In this document: positions 52,997 to 61,715 of the stretch, piece by piece
Layout of the letters: the number at the start of each line of letters is the position of its first letter
Position numbering within the stretch: the stretch's first letter is position 1
Assembly (NCBI GenBank): GCA_050247075.1
Contig: JBFWUW010000004.1
Location: forward strand, 1-64,000
Reading direction: 5' to 3'
Length of the DNA: 64,000 nucleotides
From: JBFWUW01 sp050247075
GTDB taxonomy: Bacteria; Planctomycetota; Planctomycetia; Pirellulales; JBFWUW01
The notes under the pieces: generated by a model
Databases searched by the model: none
What the model was told of the DNA's origin: nothing
Seen by the model: only the letters and a program-made list of their open reading frames with translations
Translations under genes and position numbers: made by a program

Positions 52997-53851
52997 TTAC
53001 TTGCCGCAGTAGTCGATGGTGCGGGCGATCTCGCTCTTGAGGTCGCCGCGGCGGACGATGCGGTCAATAAAACCGTGTTCCAGCAAGAATTCGCTCGTCT
53101 GGAACCCCTTGGGAAGTTCGATGCGGATGGTGGCCTTAATCGTCCGCGGCCCGGCAAAACCAATCAGGGCTTTCGGTTCGGCAAAGATCAGGTCGCCCAA
53201 CGAGGCGAAACTGGCGGCCACGCCGCCCATGGTGGGGTTGGTCAGCACGGAGATGAACAGCCCGCCAGCTTGGTCGAAACGGGCCAGCGCGGCCGATACC
53301 TTGGCCATTTGCATCAGGGAAAGAATCCCTTCGTGCATGCGGGCACCACCGCCTGACCCGCTGACAATAATCATGGGCAAGTCTTGCACGGTGGCGCGTT
53401 CGATGGCCCGGGTGAGCTTTTCGCCGACAACGCTGCCCATGCTTCCCATGATGAACGCGGAGTCGGTTACGCCGACCGCCACGCGCCGGGCGCGGATCAT
53501 GCCGGTACCCGTGATGACGGCGTCGCGCAGTCCGGTTCTGGCTTGTTCGTCCTTAATGCGGACGGCGTAGCGCTTCTTGTCCGCGAATTCCAGGGGGTCG
53601 GCGGGAGCGAGCAGGGCATCCCACTCTTCAAAGGTTCCGTCGTCCAACAGTTGCAGTACGCGTTCCGGAGCGGAAACATAAAAATGGTGATCGCATTCCG
53701 GACAAACGCCCAGCCGGCGTTGGGCTTCTTTGCGAAAAATAGTCGCCTGGCAGCCTGGGCAGCGCAGCCAAAGGCCCTCGGGCACGCCACGTTTGGGACG
53801 CGGCTTGGCACCGGCGGGCGTTGCGGACGATTCAGAATCACTGGCGGCCAT
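52997..53851 (-). CDS. accD: Acetyl-CoA carboxylase carboxyltransferase subunit beta
   Basis: 284 residues. With AccA it transfers the carboxyl group from carboxybiotin to acetyl-CoA for fatty-acid synthesis. N-terminal zinc ribbon CPGCQATIFRK and CPECDHHFYV; the carboxyltransferase core has SGSGGGARMHEGILSLMQMA and the CoA-site QAGGLFISVLTNPTMGGVAA. The start at 53851 is chosen; upstream frame to 53884 is not conserved. Last gene of the rpe, phosphatase-like, accD group; its convergent neighbour is sulfatase 2. Confidence 0.97.
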   Translation of the reverse strand: MAASDSESSATPAGAKPRPKRGVPEGLWLRCPGCQATIFRKEAQRRLGVCPECDHHFYVSAPERVLQLLDDGTFEEWDALLAPADPLEFADKKRYAVRIKDEQARTGLRDAVITGTGMIRARRVAVGVTDSAFIMGSMGSVVGEKLTRAIERATVQDLPMIIVSGSGGGARMHEGILSLMQMAKVSAALARFDQAGGLFISVLTNPTMGGVAASFASLGDLIFAEPKALIGFAGPRTIKATIRIELPKGFQTSEFLLEHGFIDRIVRRGDLKSEIARTIDYCGK

Positions 53852-53915
53852 CGACTTACTCGATCTGCTGTATATCAGTTGCAAGCGGCTCTTGGTGCCG
53901 GGTAGATCAACAAAC

Positions 53916-54500
53916 CTAACCCCGTGTTAAAGCCAGGCTGGGCGGATCGACGGGGAGGGATTCCCAGATTCCGCCGGTCGTGCCCGCGCAACATAGACTA
54001 CCTATTTCGGCGTTGGTGAGAAAGCTGCGTAGTATCGTCAGCAAAGGCTCGGGCGCTACCAGGGCAATGCAGCCTTCGCGATGTTTCTTGAGCAATCTGC
54101 GCAGATTGGCTTGTACCCGCTCTTCAACCTCGCACAGCGGCTCGCCTTCGGGCGGGCAAACGCTTTCGGGGCTTTCCTCCCACTGGCGAAAGACCTTGGG
54201 GTGTTTGTGTTTGACCTCTTCCAGACGCAGCCCCTGCCACAGCCCGTGGTCGAGGTTGGTCAAGGAGTCGAGCGGCTTGCGTTTGGCACCGAGGTTGGCG
54301 GCCAGGACCTCTCCCGTTTCCACGGCGGCCTGGCAAGGCCCAAAGTAAACGTGGGTGATGCCGCGGCCGCGCAGGCTTTCCACCATTGAAAGAACTTCCT
54401 GGTGTCCGCATTCGTTCATGGGGATATCCAAGTTGCCTTGGATGCGTCCTTGTTGATCGAAGTCGGTCGAGCCGGGGCGAATGAGAATGATCTCCAGCAT
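53916..54500 (-). CDS. Histidine-phosphatase-fold protein lacking the catalytic histidines (pseudoenzyme)
   Basis: 194 residues matching the phosphoglycerate-mutase-like fold: MLEIILIRPGSTDFDQQGRI, IQGNLDIPMNECG, LDHGLWQGLRLEEVKHKHP and a helix ending with LLTILRSFLTNAEI. The catalytic RHG motif reads RPG (Pro9), the second-site SHG/AHG motif reads VAPEP (Pro150), the usual Arg of SPLxRA reads GPCQAAVET, and the LREIDFG acid position is Asn (LTNLDHG). Hydrolysis or mutase activity by the standard mechanism is therefore not expected. It lies 7 bp after rpe and about 65 bp before accD on one strand. Role unknown, perhaps binding or allosteric. Confidence 0.85.
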   Translation of the reverse strand: MLEIILIRPGSTDFDQQGRIQGNLDIPMNECGHQEVLSMVESLRGRGITHVYFGPCQAAVETGEVLAANLGAKRKPLDSLTNLDHGLWQGLRLEEVKHKHPKVFRQWEESPESVCPPEGEPLCEVEERVQANLRRLLKKHREGCIALVAPEPLLTILRSFLTNAEIGSLCCAGTTGGIWESLPVDPPSLALTRG

Positions 54501-54507
54501 GGGCCTT

Positions 54508-55233
54508 TCAACAATTTTGTTGATCCTTGGCAAGTTGGGCCAGGTTTTTCACGCTGGCCAGATAGTCTGATGTCTTAAAGATGGCCGAGCCGACCACGAA
54601 CAGGCCGGCACCCGCCGCCGCGCAGCGCCCGATGGTTTGGGCATTAATGCCGCCATCGACCGCCAGCATCAACCGCTCGCCGGCTTGTTGGCGCAGGGCC
54701 GCCAGTTTTTCTAGCGCCACCGGCTGAAAAGCCTGTCCGCCGAACCCCGGTTCAACGCTCATTACCAGGACCAGATCGCAATCGTCCAGCAGGTGAGAAA
54801 TAGCCGAAAGGGGCGTTTTGGGGTTTAAGGCCAATCCGGCGGATGCCCCCAATTTTCGGATTTGCCGCAATGCTTTTGGGGGGTCTTCCAGGGCTTCGAC
54901 ATGGACGGTGAGGTGGTCAGCCCCCGCTTCGACGAACCGCTCCAAGTACGGTTCGGGATTGGAAATCATCAGATGGACATCGAGCGGCAGCGAAGTCAGC
55001 CGTCGGCACGTCTCGACAATGGGCAGGCCATAGCTCAGGTTAGGCACGAAATGCCCATCCATGACATCCAGATGCAAGGCGGGCACGCCAGCCTGTTCCA
55101 GCCGGGCGATTTCTTGCTGTAATTGCCCAAAGTCGCAGAGCAACAGCGACGGCAGAATCCCCGGAATCTGCTGACGCAAGGCAGCAAACCGGAGGCGAGA
55201 AGTATCACAGGCGGGTTGATCAACCACGGCCAA
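54508..55233 (-). CDS. rpe: Ribulose-phosphate 3-epimerase
   Basis: Interconverts ribulose 5-phosphate and xylulose 5-phosphate in the pentose phosphate pathway. 241 residues, a TIM barrel with metal ligands in ALHLDVMDGHFVPN and VHLMISNPE, then SVEPGFGGQAF and AVDGGINAQT. The start is uncertain: a TTG at 55233 opens the longest frame, a GTG two codons further is equally possible, and no ATG precedes the first strand (GILPSLLLCDF). First gene of the rpe, phosphatase-like, accD group. Confidence 0.95.
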   Translation of the reverse strand: MAVVDQPACDTSRLRFAALRQQIPGILPSLLLCDFGQLQQEIARLEQAGVPALHLDVMDGHFVPNLSYGLPIVETCRRLTSLPLDVHLMISNPEPYLERFVEAGADHLTVHVEALEDPPKALRQIRKLGASAGLALNPKTPLSAISHLLDDCDLVLVMSVEPGFGGQAFQPVALEKLAALRQQAGERLMLAVDGGINAQTIGRCAAAGAGLFVVGSAIFKTSDYLASVKNLAQLAKDQQNC

Positions 55234-55624
55234 AATCTATGTTAATCGCGAGCCTGTGGGCTCGGGCGCGCTAAAGCCAACTCCGGAATTGTCCGGGTTG
55301 ATTCTGCGCTTCGCGAGGGCGTCGATCGAGTTTTCGATCGCACTCCCAATATGCGAATGGCAGCCTCACCACAGGTTTATCAAGTCTAAATTGTATCAAC
55401 CGCCCACCCGCCGGTCTGCGCGTTTCCGCCGCTTATCGGCAAGCTTTAGCCGTAAGAGGGGGTGTGACAATGGCTTGGGAAACGGCTAGCATTGCTGGCG
55501 GGTACTATGCGAGACGGCTATACTTCGGCCCAACAATCCGCAGCACGATTGTCGGAGCCGTTCTTCGACGGCGACAAACCGGCTGTCGATTGGATTTCAA
55601 GGCCCTGCCACTTTACACAACATT
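55234..55624. other. Divergent intergenic region between rpe and purC
   Basis: About 390 bp without a convincing gene. Short plus-strand frames at 55256 and 55492 have no family resemblance. The GTTTATCAAGTCTAAATTG patch near 55375-55400 is locally AT-rich and a likely promoter region, but no clear -35/-10 pair was identified. Confidence 0.4.
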
Positions 55625-56509
55625 ATGCCCAGTCATGTTTTGACACAGTCGTCGATCCCCGGATTGCCCGTCCGCCGAGGCAAAGTCCGCGATGTCTATG
55701 ACTTGGGCGAAACGCTGCTGTTGGTCAGCACCGATCGCATTAGCGCCTACGATTGGGTTCTGCCCACCGGCATCCCCGACAAAGGCCGTGTGTTGACTCG
55801 GCTCAGCACGTTTTGGTTTGGCTTTCTGGCCGAACCGCACCATATGCTGTCGATCGAGCCGGCCCGCTTTGGGTTGCCGCCAGGCACCGATCTGGCACCG
55901 TTGGAAGGCCGTAGCATGTTGGTGCGCAAGACCAAAGTCGTGCCGATCGAGTGCGTCGTGCGAGGGTATCTGGCAGGGTCAGGCTGGAAGGAATACCGCG
56001 AAACGGGCGAGGTGTGCGGCGTGAAACTGCCGTCGGGACTGCGGGAGAGCGACCGTCTGCCGGAGCCAATTTTTACACCCGCCACCAAGGAAGAATCGGG
56101 CCACGATATCAATATCTCTTATGAGGAGATGGCACAGCGGGTGGGGCAGAAAGTGGCTGGTGAACTTCGCGACCGCAGCCTGGCGGTCTACCAGCGCGGC
56201 GCGGACCACGCGGCCAGCCGCGGAATTATCATCGCCGACACCAAGTTTGAATGGGGCGACACGGGCGAGAAACTCATTCTGATCGATGAAGTCTTGACTC
56301 CCGACAGCTCGCGTTTCTGGCCAGCCGACCGCTACCAACCCGGCGGCAGCCCGCCGTCATTCGACAAGCAATTCGTCCGCGATTGGCTCAGCGGCAGCGG
56401 CTGGGATAAGAACAGCACTCCCCCTGCATTGCCCGAACAGGTCGTAGCCGGTACCCGCGCCCGGTATGTGGAGGCCTACGAGTCGCTTGCGGGTGTGACG
56501 TTTTCGTAG
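55625..56509 (+). CDS. purC: Phosphoribosylaminoimidazole-succinocarboxamide synthase (SAICAR synthase)
   Basis: Joins CAIR and aspartate with ATP in purine biosynthesis. 294 residues, the longer fungal/bacterial form. GKVRDVYDLGETLLLVSTDR, SAYDWVLPTGIPDKGRVLT, IECVVRGYLAGSGWKEYRET, and DTKFEWGDTGEKLILIDEVL are clear. The C-terminal LPEQVVAGTRARYVEAYESL is typical. Its TAG stop (56507-56509) lies inside the left arm of the 24-bp inverted repeat. Confidence 0.97.
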   Translation: MPSHVLTQSSIPGLPVRRGKVRDVYDLGETLLLVSTDRISAYDWVLPTGIPDKGRVLTRLSTFWFGFLAEPHHMLSIEPARFGLPPGTDLAPLEGRSMLVRKTKVVPIECVVRGYLAGSGWKEYRETGEVCGVKLPSGLRESDRLPEPIFTPATKEESGHDINISYEEMAQRVGQKVAGELRDRSLAVYQRGADHAASRGIIIADTKFEWGDTGEKLILIDEVLTPDSSRFWPADRYQPGGSPPSFDKQFVRDWLSGSGWDKNSTPPALPEQVVAGTRARYVEAYESLAGVTFS

Positions 56510-56576
56510 GAGGCGATTCCATCGCCGATCCGAACGGCATGGCAACGCGGCAATCGGCGATGGAATCGCCTCCTAC
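56506..56576. repeat. Perfect 24-bp inverted repeat between convergent purC and MFS genes
   Basis: Left arm 56506-56529 (GTAGGAGGCGATTCCATCG...), right arm 56553-56576 (its exact reverse complement), 23-bp centre. Each arm supplies the TAG stop codon of the gene that runs into it: purC at 56507-56509 and, on the other strand, the MFS gene at 56573-56575. The hairpin can form in either transcript. Related copies are near 5291, 14472-14606 and 28092. Confidence 0.8.
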
Positions 56577-57922
56577 AAGGCAGGCCGCTTCTCACCAATG
56601 GTTTGCCGCGAGTCGAACATCAGCCAGCAGATTGCGCCGGCCAGGTAGATGCCCGCGAACAAGAATAAGACAAAGTCCCAACTGCCGGTCATTTTTTGCA
56701 GCAGCGGCAGCAACAGGGGAATTCCGGCGGCGGCGAAATTGCCGCTCATGTTCATCAGGCCAAAAACCGTGCCGACATGCTTGCCGCCCATGTCGATGGT
56801 GACAGCATAAGCACTTGGGCCGGCTAGCGATGCGCAGAACGAACCTAGGCTGATCACCAAGACTGCCAGCCAGACATCCGCGACAAAATAGGCCAGCACG
56901 ATTAAGCCGGCGGAAAGCAGCAGGCTGCCGGCGGCAAATGCTTGCCGGCCAATCCGCTGGCTGTTGGTGAGGAGGGTCAATTTGTCCGACGCCCACCCGC
57001 CAACAAACCCCGATGCCACCACGGCCAACAGCGGCAAACTGTTCATGATGCCCGATTTGCTGATCGATACGTGCCGCGACTCTTGCAGAAACGTGGCAAA
57101 CCAACTGGTGAAGAAGGCATAGCCCGCCGCGCGAAAGAACTGCTGCCCGGCAATCCACCACATGGCCCGCGACGACAAGATCAGGCCCCAGGGAGTCCTC
57201 TCGCCGCGGGCAGCCCCGGCCGAGGCGTGCGGCGTGCCGATAACGGCCAGTTCCTCCGGGTTAACGGCCGGGTGGTCGGCCGGTTGATCGCGAAACCAGC
57301 CAAAAAACCAGGCGGCCCAGATCAGGCCGGGAATAGCGTACAGGGCAAAAATCAACCGCCAGTCCATCTGCCACCAACCGGCGGCCGGGGGAAGTGCGGC
57401 GGTTCCCTCGGCAATTGGCCGCAGCAGCAAGCCGGTCAGCGCCGCCCCCATGGCACCCCCTAGCGACATGAAACTGGCTAAGGCACCGCTGGCGGTGGCT
57501 CGCGCTTTCGCGGGAAACCAGACGGCGACGCTCATCGTCATGGCGATAAAGATGCCCGCCTGCGTGGCACCCAAGGCTAGCCGCGATGCAATCGCCGTGT
57601 AGTACCCGCCGGGCAGCCCAATGGCCGCGCTGCACAGCGACCAGGCAACCGCCATCCCGACCAGCGCCTTGCGCGGGCCAATCCGCCGAGCCAGCCAGGC
57701 CGCCGGCAACTGAAAAATAGCGTAAGTCAGCGCAAAGGCCGAAATGATCTGCCCGCACTGCGCTTTGGTGAGTGCCAGATCGGTCCGAATCGTGCTCTCT
57801 GCGGTGCTGATGGAGTTGCGTTGGATGTAAGCAATGGCGGTGATGGCGCAAAACGCCGCCAGCACGCCGTATCGCACTTGCGATGGGCGAGATGAGCCGT
57901 CCGCCACTTTCGGGCGGGGCAT
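56573..57922 (-). CDS. MFS transporter (anion:cation symporter type)
   Basis: 449 residues with about 12 membrane helices. RYGVLAAFCAITAIAYIQRN at helix 1, QIISAFALTYAIFQLPAAWL and the loop ARRIGPRKALVGMAVAWSLC (MFS motif A-like). Resembles the ACS family (hexuronate, glucarate, phthalate carriers); the substrate is unknown. It starts one base after the DUF4242 gene stop, so the two form an operon. Its stop is in the right arm of the 24-bp inverted repeat. Confidence 0.92.
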   Translation of the reverse strand: MPRPKVADGSSRPSQVRYGVLAAFCAITAIAYIQRNSISTAESTIRTDLALTKAQCGQIISAFALTYAIFQLPAAWLARRIGPRKALVGMAVAWSLCSAAIGLPGGYYTAIASRLALGATQAGIFIAMTMSVAVWFPAKARATASGALASFMSLGGAMGAALTGLLLRPIAEGTAALPPAAGWWQMDWRLIFALYAIPGLIWAAWFFGWFRDQPADHPAVNPEELAVIGTPHASAGAARGERTPWGLILSSRAMWWIAGQQFFRAAGYAFFTSWFATFLQESRHVSISKSGIMNSLPLLAVVASGFVGGWASDKLTLLTNSQRIGRQAFAAGSLLLSAGLIVLAYFVADVWLAVLVISLGSFCASLAGPSAYAVTIDMGGKHVGTVFGLMNMSGNFAAAGIPLLLPLLQKMTGSWDFVLFLFAGIYLAGAICWLMFDSRQTIGEKRPAL

Positions 57923-57923
57923 G

Positions 57924-58199
57924 TCAACCTTCCGCCGTGGTAGGATCGATCACCGCGCGAACTTCGCTGATCCGATTGGCCGGAAAACCCCCTTGCCGGG
58001 CATGTTCCTCAATCAGCTTCTTGTCGGGCGCAATGTAAACGCAGTAGACTTTGTCGTCAGTCACGTAGCTTTCCACCCATTGAATGGCCGGGCCCAGTTT
58101 GCCCAGCACGCCGCAAGAGGTCTGGGAAATGGAGTGGAGTTGCTCGGCGGTCAGCTTGCCGGCCTCGGGGATCTCGCGTTCGATCACGTACTTGGGCAT
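57924..58199 (-). CDS. DUF4242-family small protein
   Basis: A 91-residue ferredoxin-like-fold protein of the DUF4242 (SCO4226-like, possibly nickel-binding) family. MPKYVIEREIPEAGKLTAEQ, VESYVTDDKVYCVYIAPDKK and IEEHARQGGFPANRISEVRA are the family signatures. Its role is not established. It directly precedes the MFS gene with no space between stop and start. Confidence 0.85.
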   Translation of the reverse strand: MPKYVIEREIPEAGKLTAEQLHSISQTSCGVLGKLGPAIQWVESYVTDDKVYCVYIAPDKKLIEEHARQGGFPANRISEVRAVIDPTTAEG

Positions 58200-58313
58200 G
58201 GTTCTGGCTCCCGGGTATGTGGTTCAATGGCGGCATTGTAGCCGAACCGATGTTGCTTGGGGCCATCTAGGCCAGCCTGGATATGATCTGGCCCTGGGGC
58301 TAGAATTGCGCGC

Positions 58314-59090
58314 ATGGCCAAAGAAGACTTGCAACATTTGATCGCCAATACTTTCTTGGCAACGGCGGAACATCATGCCGTGCTGGGATCGACGAACGAT
58401 CGTGCCCGCGAACTATCCACCGACCCGGCGGTAGGCTTGCCGGCGTTGGTGATGGCCGACCAACAAACGGCGGGCCGCGGGCGAAGATCGAACCGCTGGT
58501 GGACTGGCCAAGGTGCGCTGGCCTTTAGCTTGCTGCTGGAACCGGCATCGCTGGGCATCTTGCGACAGCACTCACCACAACTCTCGCTGGTCGCCGCGGT
58601 GGCGGTCGTCGACACCTTGCGGCCCTTGTTGCCGGCATTGGAGGTCGGCCTGCATTGGCCGAACGATGTCTTCGCGGCGGGCCGAAAATTGTCCGGAATT
58701 TTGGTAGAAGCCTTGCCCGATGGCCGCCACATATTGGGAATTGGCATCAACGTTAACAATGCGCTCTCACAGGCTCCGCCAGAAGTGCAACACGTCGCCA
58801 CGACGCTGTTCGATCTGATAGGCCATGAGTGCGACAGTATGGCCCTGCTCACGGAATTGCTGCAAACCTTGGCCAGCCATTTGCAGCAACTGGCCGCGCG
58901 GCCAGAAGAATTCGGCCGAAGGTACGACGAACACTGCCTGCAACGCGGGCAGGTGTTAACGATTCAGCATGGGCAAGAGACTACACGCGGCAACTGTTTG
59001 GGGGTTGCCACGGACGGCGCATTGATGTTGGAAACATCCGCGGGACGGCAAGCATTCTACGGCGGTTTCTTAATTCACGACCGCCCGTAA
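58314..59090 (+). CDS. birA: Biotin--[acetyl-CoA-carboxylase] ligase
   Basis: 258 residues. Activates biotin as biotinyl-AMP and attaches it to AccB. The catalytic loop is QQTAGRGRRSNRWW, followed by LAFSLLLEPA, VGLHWPNDVFAAGRKLSGIL with the catalytic Lys, and HILGIGINVNNAL. It has no N-terminal HTH, so it is a monofunctional ligase and not a biotin-operon repressor. The C-terminal domain (LQRGQVLTIQHGQE, GVATDGALMLETSAGRQAFY) is complete. Confidence 0.95.
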   Translation: MAKEDLQHLIANTFLATAEHHAVLGSTNDRARELSTDPAVGLPALVMADQQTAGRGRRSNRWWTGQGALAFSLLLEPASLGILRQHSPQLSLVAAVAVVDTLRPLLPALEVGLHWPNDVFAAGRKLSGILVEALPDGRHILGIGINVNNALSQAPPEVQHVATTLFDLIGHECDSMALLTELLQTLASHLQQLAARPEEFGRRYDEHCLQRGQVLTIQHGQETTRGNCLGVATDGALMLETSAGRQAFYGGFLIHDRP

Positions 59091-59100
59091 AACGCGACGA

Positions 59101-59475
59101 TCAGCGGGGTTGCGTCGGCCGGTGGCCGTGGACCGCGTCGGCCCGGTTGCCGTACTGGGGAAAACGATTGTCAAGCCGGCAAGCCTTCAGAACATTTTGA
59201 TTGTGGTCCGAAACGCCAGCTAGTCGCAACATGCCATCGTGCGTGGCCAGACGCTTGTGCAGCAGCACCAACTGGCCAACCAGGTAGCTATGCAGACAAT
59301 CGACCTCGTCCATTTCCAAGACAACCCGATACACAAAGTTGGGGCAGATCGCATTCCACAGATCCTCGGCCAGGGCGGGTTCACCGCTGCTGCCGTGGGG
59401 AGGATGCAACCGAATGAACAGCCAATCGGGACCGCGCTCTACTTCAAACCGCCAGCCAGAAGAGATTTCGACCAT
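59101..59475 (-). CDS. STAS-domain protein (anti-sigma factor antagonist-like)
   Basis: 124 residues. A STAS-like core is visible as VYRVVLEMDEVDCLHSYLVG with QLVLLHKRLATHDGMLRLAG, which corresponds to the strand and helix carrying the phospho-switch site in SpoIIAA proteins. The start at 59475 (MVEISSGWRF) is preferred over 59496. The Arg/His-rich C-terminus (HGHRPTQPR) is atypical. Convergent with birA. Likely partner-switch signalling; partner unknown. Confidence 0.7.
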   Translation of the reverse strand: MVEISSGWRFEVERGPDWLFIRLHPPHGSSGEPALAEDLWNAICPNFVYRVVLEMDEVDCLHSYLVGQLVLLHKRLATHDGMLRLAGVSDHNQNVLKACRLDNRFPQYGNRADAVHGHRPTQPR

Positions 59476-59865
59476 GAGTTGTTCCTTCAACAACAAGACA
59501 TGTTCCTACACGGCAATGTCCGCCAAGGCATCGCCTGCCTCCGCCGCGCGAGTCTCCTAACCTCGATTCCCGCGAAGTCAAGATTCATCTTATCCGCGCC
59601 CCTACGGCCCGCAATGGTTTTGCTATTATTTTGCTGGAAATCGTCGGACAATCCTAAAACGTGCTAGCACTCCGTGTGAAACTGGCCAAACTGGCCGGCT
59701 CTTTCCGGCCGTGACGATCCCGCTGGGGGCGGCCGCATCAGGGCATCCCCTTGAAGCCCGCCGGGGATTGGGGATACTTACCGCAAGTGATACACGCGAC
59801 GCTTTTCCGCCCGCTGGGCGGGTTTTCTCGGTATCTATTCGCACACAAGAAGAAGGAATTCTCTC
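59476..59865. other. Divergent intergenic region with tpx promoter and leader hairpin
   Basis: 390 bp. On the plus strand, TTGAAG (59751-59756), 16 bp and GATACT (59773-59778) make a plausible promoter. Downstream, CCGCCC-GCT-GGGCGG (59807-59821) followed by GTTTT resembles an intrinsic terminator in the leader, 40 bp before the tpx start, and may attenuate tpx. A second 6-bp hairpin GGCCGG/CCGGCC lies at 59693-59710. Confidence 0.5.
59807..59826 (+). terminator. Terminator-like hairpin in the tpx leader
   Basis: CCGCCC-GCT-GGGCGG then GTTTT, between the candidate tpx promoter and the start codon. Either a leader attenuator or a stop for upstream read-through. Confidence 0.4.
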
Positions 59866-60393
59866 ATGGCACGTTCAGGAGCAGTCACATTCAAAGGCAC
59901 ACCCATGACCTTGGCCGGCAACGAGGTCAAAGTCGGAGCACAGGCCCCGGATTGCGTGTTGCACGCATTTGTACCGGGTGAGGGGTTGAAGAAGAGTTCT
60001 CCGGCCGATTTGAAGGGCAAGCCGACCATTATCAGCGTCGTCCCTTCGCTCGACACGCCCGTTTGCCAGAAGCAGACCAAGACGTTCAATGACCAACTAG
60101 GTGCCTACGGCGATAAGATCAACGCGGTCACCGTCAGCCTCGACCTGCCCTTTGCCATGAATCGCTTTTGCGGTGCCGAAAGCATCAAGAACCTCAAGTC
60201 GCTGTCGGACTATTGGGATCGCAGCTTTGGCAACAACTGGGGCATGTTGATCGAGGAGCTGAAGATTTTGGCTCGCGGCACGTTCATCCTGGATAAGGAT
60301 GGCAAGGTGGTCTACGCCGAGACCGTCAAGGAAGTGGCCGAGGAGCCTAAGTACGACGCGGCATTGGCGGCGCTGAAGGGCCTTGTGGGCTAG
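59866..60393 (+). CDS. tpx: Thiol peroxidase, atypical 2-Cys peroxiredoxin
   Basis: 175 residues; reduces peroxides using thioredoxin. The peroxidatic Cys is in VPSLDTPVCQKQTKTF, and the resolving Cys is in FAMNRFCGAESI, the Tpx spacing. The N-terminus FKGTPMTLAGNEVKVGAQAP is typical. GAAGGA eight bases before ATG. Convergent with a DUF4432 gene 18 bp away. Confidence 0.97.
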   Translation: MARSGAVTFKGTPMTLAGNEVKVGAQAPDCVLHAFVPGEGLKKSSPADLKGKPTIISVVPSLDTPVCQKQTKTFNDQLGAYGDKINAVTVSLDLPFAMNRFCGAESIKNLKSLSDYWDRSFGNNWGMLIEELKILARGTFILDKDGKVVYAETVKEVAEEPKYDAALAALKGLVG

Positions 60394-60411
60394 TCACGAT
60401 TCCCCTTTTGG

Positions 60412-61596
60412 CTATACCTTCTTGGCTTCGGCTTTGGGGGACCAACCGGGCATCGGCTTGTCGTAAACCTTGGCCGTGGTTCCGCCAGCAATGGCGGCCA
60501 CGGCTTTTTCCGCTGTCGCCACGCTCTCGGCGGTGGGGTGGCCTTCGATGGTCAGTTCAAACTTCAGCGCCTGGCCCGGTTTGAGCTTGACCACCCGGCC
60601 TTGTTCGCCTTCATACGAACGCGGATTAGGGAAGTTGATGCTTGGCTCCAGGCCCGTGACGTATCCATCGGAAGCGGCCTGAGTACTCTTCCACAGCGTA
60701 AAACAGGGAAGCTGCTTTTTGCTGAACTTGAGGCTCACGCCTTGCGTGCCGTGCGCATTGCGGAGTAAGGTTTGCGTGCGGCCATCGTCGCCGGACTGCA
60801 ATTCGAAGAAGTAGACCTGCTCGGTATAGCCTGGCTCCTCGTTGCCGTAGACATCCCACTTGGCAAGGCCCTCGACGGCCCGCGCGTCGCGGGGGACGAC
60901 GCTCTTGGCCGGCAAAATCACCCGGCTGCCCGGGTCGAGCAGCGGCTGGCCAAAGTTGACGTGATACAGCAATTGCAACTCGCCCGTTTCCTGGGACAAG
61001 TTGGTTACTTCGTCCACGATGGTCACGAAAGGCTGGCCAAGTTTGGTGCTAACGGTCGATGTGAGCCGCAATTTGTTGTGATACATGCGGGCTTCATCGA
61101 CGATGCCGGTGACGGCGATTTCCCCCGACGCGCCATCGATGGCCAGCGACACGTTGTGGGCCGGTAGATTGCCGATCTTGCCATGTAGGGGGTATTTGAG
61201 CTTTCCGCCCTCGCCATAGTCGGGCGCGCCGTTGCTCTCCAAGCCGCAGCGGCACAGCAGTTCGTCAAAACCCGACAGCCAGCCAATGCCGCCCGGCTCC
61301 CACAGATTCACGTACTGCGGGCTGACAGGCCCTTGCACCGGCGACCGCCAGCCAAGTTGCAGATCCCCCAGCGATGCCCGCCAAAGCCCCATGCCACGGT
61401 CGGGCAAGATGGTGAATTTCAGAGCGCCGTTGTCCACCTCGATGACGTTCACGCCGGTTCGCAATCCGCCCGCCAGTGTCCGTTTGCGGACGGAGAAGGC
61501 TTGTGCCGCGCCGCCGACATCGGCCGGGCCAACATGAAGCGAATCCACATGCAAGTCTTGGGCAACGTCGGTCAGTGTCCAATTTTTGGCGGCCAT
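60412..61596 (-). CDS. DUF4432 / aldose-1-epimerase-like protein
   Basis: 394 residues with the galactose-mutarotase-like beta-sandwich pattern seen in DUF4432. Conserved pieces are FTILPDRGMGLWRASLGDLQ, LWEPGGIGWLSGFDELLCRC, PLHGKIGNLPAHNVSLAIDG and LLYHVNFGQPLL. No signal peptide. Likely a cytosolic sugar epimerase or sugar-binding enzyme; the substrate is unknown. Confidence 0.88.
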   Translation of the reverse strand: MAAKNWTLTDVAQDLHVDSLHVGPADVGGAAQAFSVRKRTLAGGLRTGVNVIEVDNGALKFTILPDRGMGLWRASLGDLQLGWRSPVQGPVSPQYVNLWEPGGIGWLSGFDELLCRCGLESNGAPDYGEGGKLKYPLHGKIGNLPAHNVSLAIDGASGEIAVTGIVDEARMYHNKLRLTSTVSTKLGQPFVTIVDEVTNLSQETGELQLLYHVNFGQPLLDPGSRVILPAKSVVPRDARAVEGLAKWDVYGNEEPGYTEQVYFFELQSGDDGRTQTLLRNAHGTQGVSLKFSKKQLPCFTLWKSTQAASDGYVTGLEPSINFPNPRSYEGEQGRVVKLKPGQALKFELTIEGHPTAESVATAEKAVAAIAGGTTAKVYDKPMPGWSPKAEAKKV

Positions 61597-61669
61597 GGAT
61601 CAATAGGTCCCGTGAGATTTGTTATGGGGATCGGCGCTTAAGGAACGACCGAAAAATAAGTTCGGCGTT

Positions 61670-61715
61670 TTCTATTCCCTCACCCTGCCCTCTCCCGGAG
61701 AGGGAGAGGAGTTGG
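61670..61715. repeat. Dispersed CCCTCTCCCGGAGAGGG palindrome
   Basis: CCCTCACCCTGCCCTCTCCC then GGAGAGGGAGAGGAG, a palindromic repeat whose core CCCTCTCCCGGAG also occurs near 5261. It lies between the DUF4432 gene and the small membrane protein gene. Confidence 0.5.
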
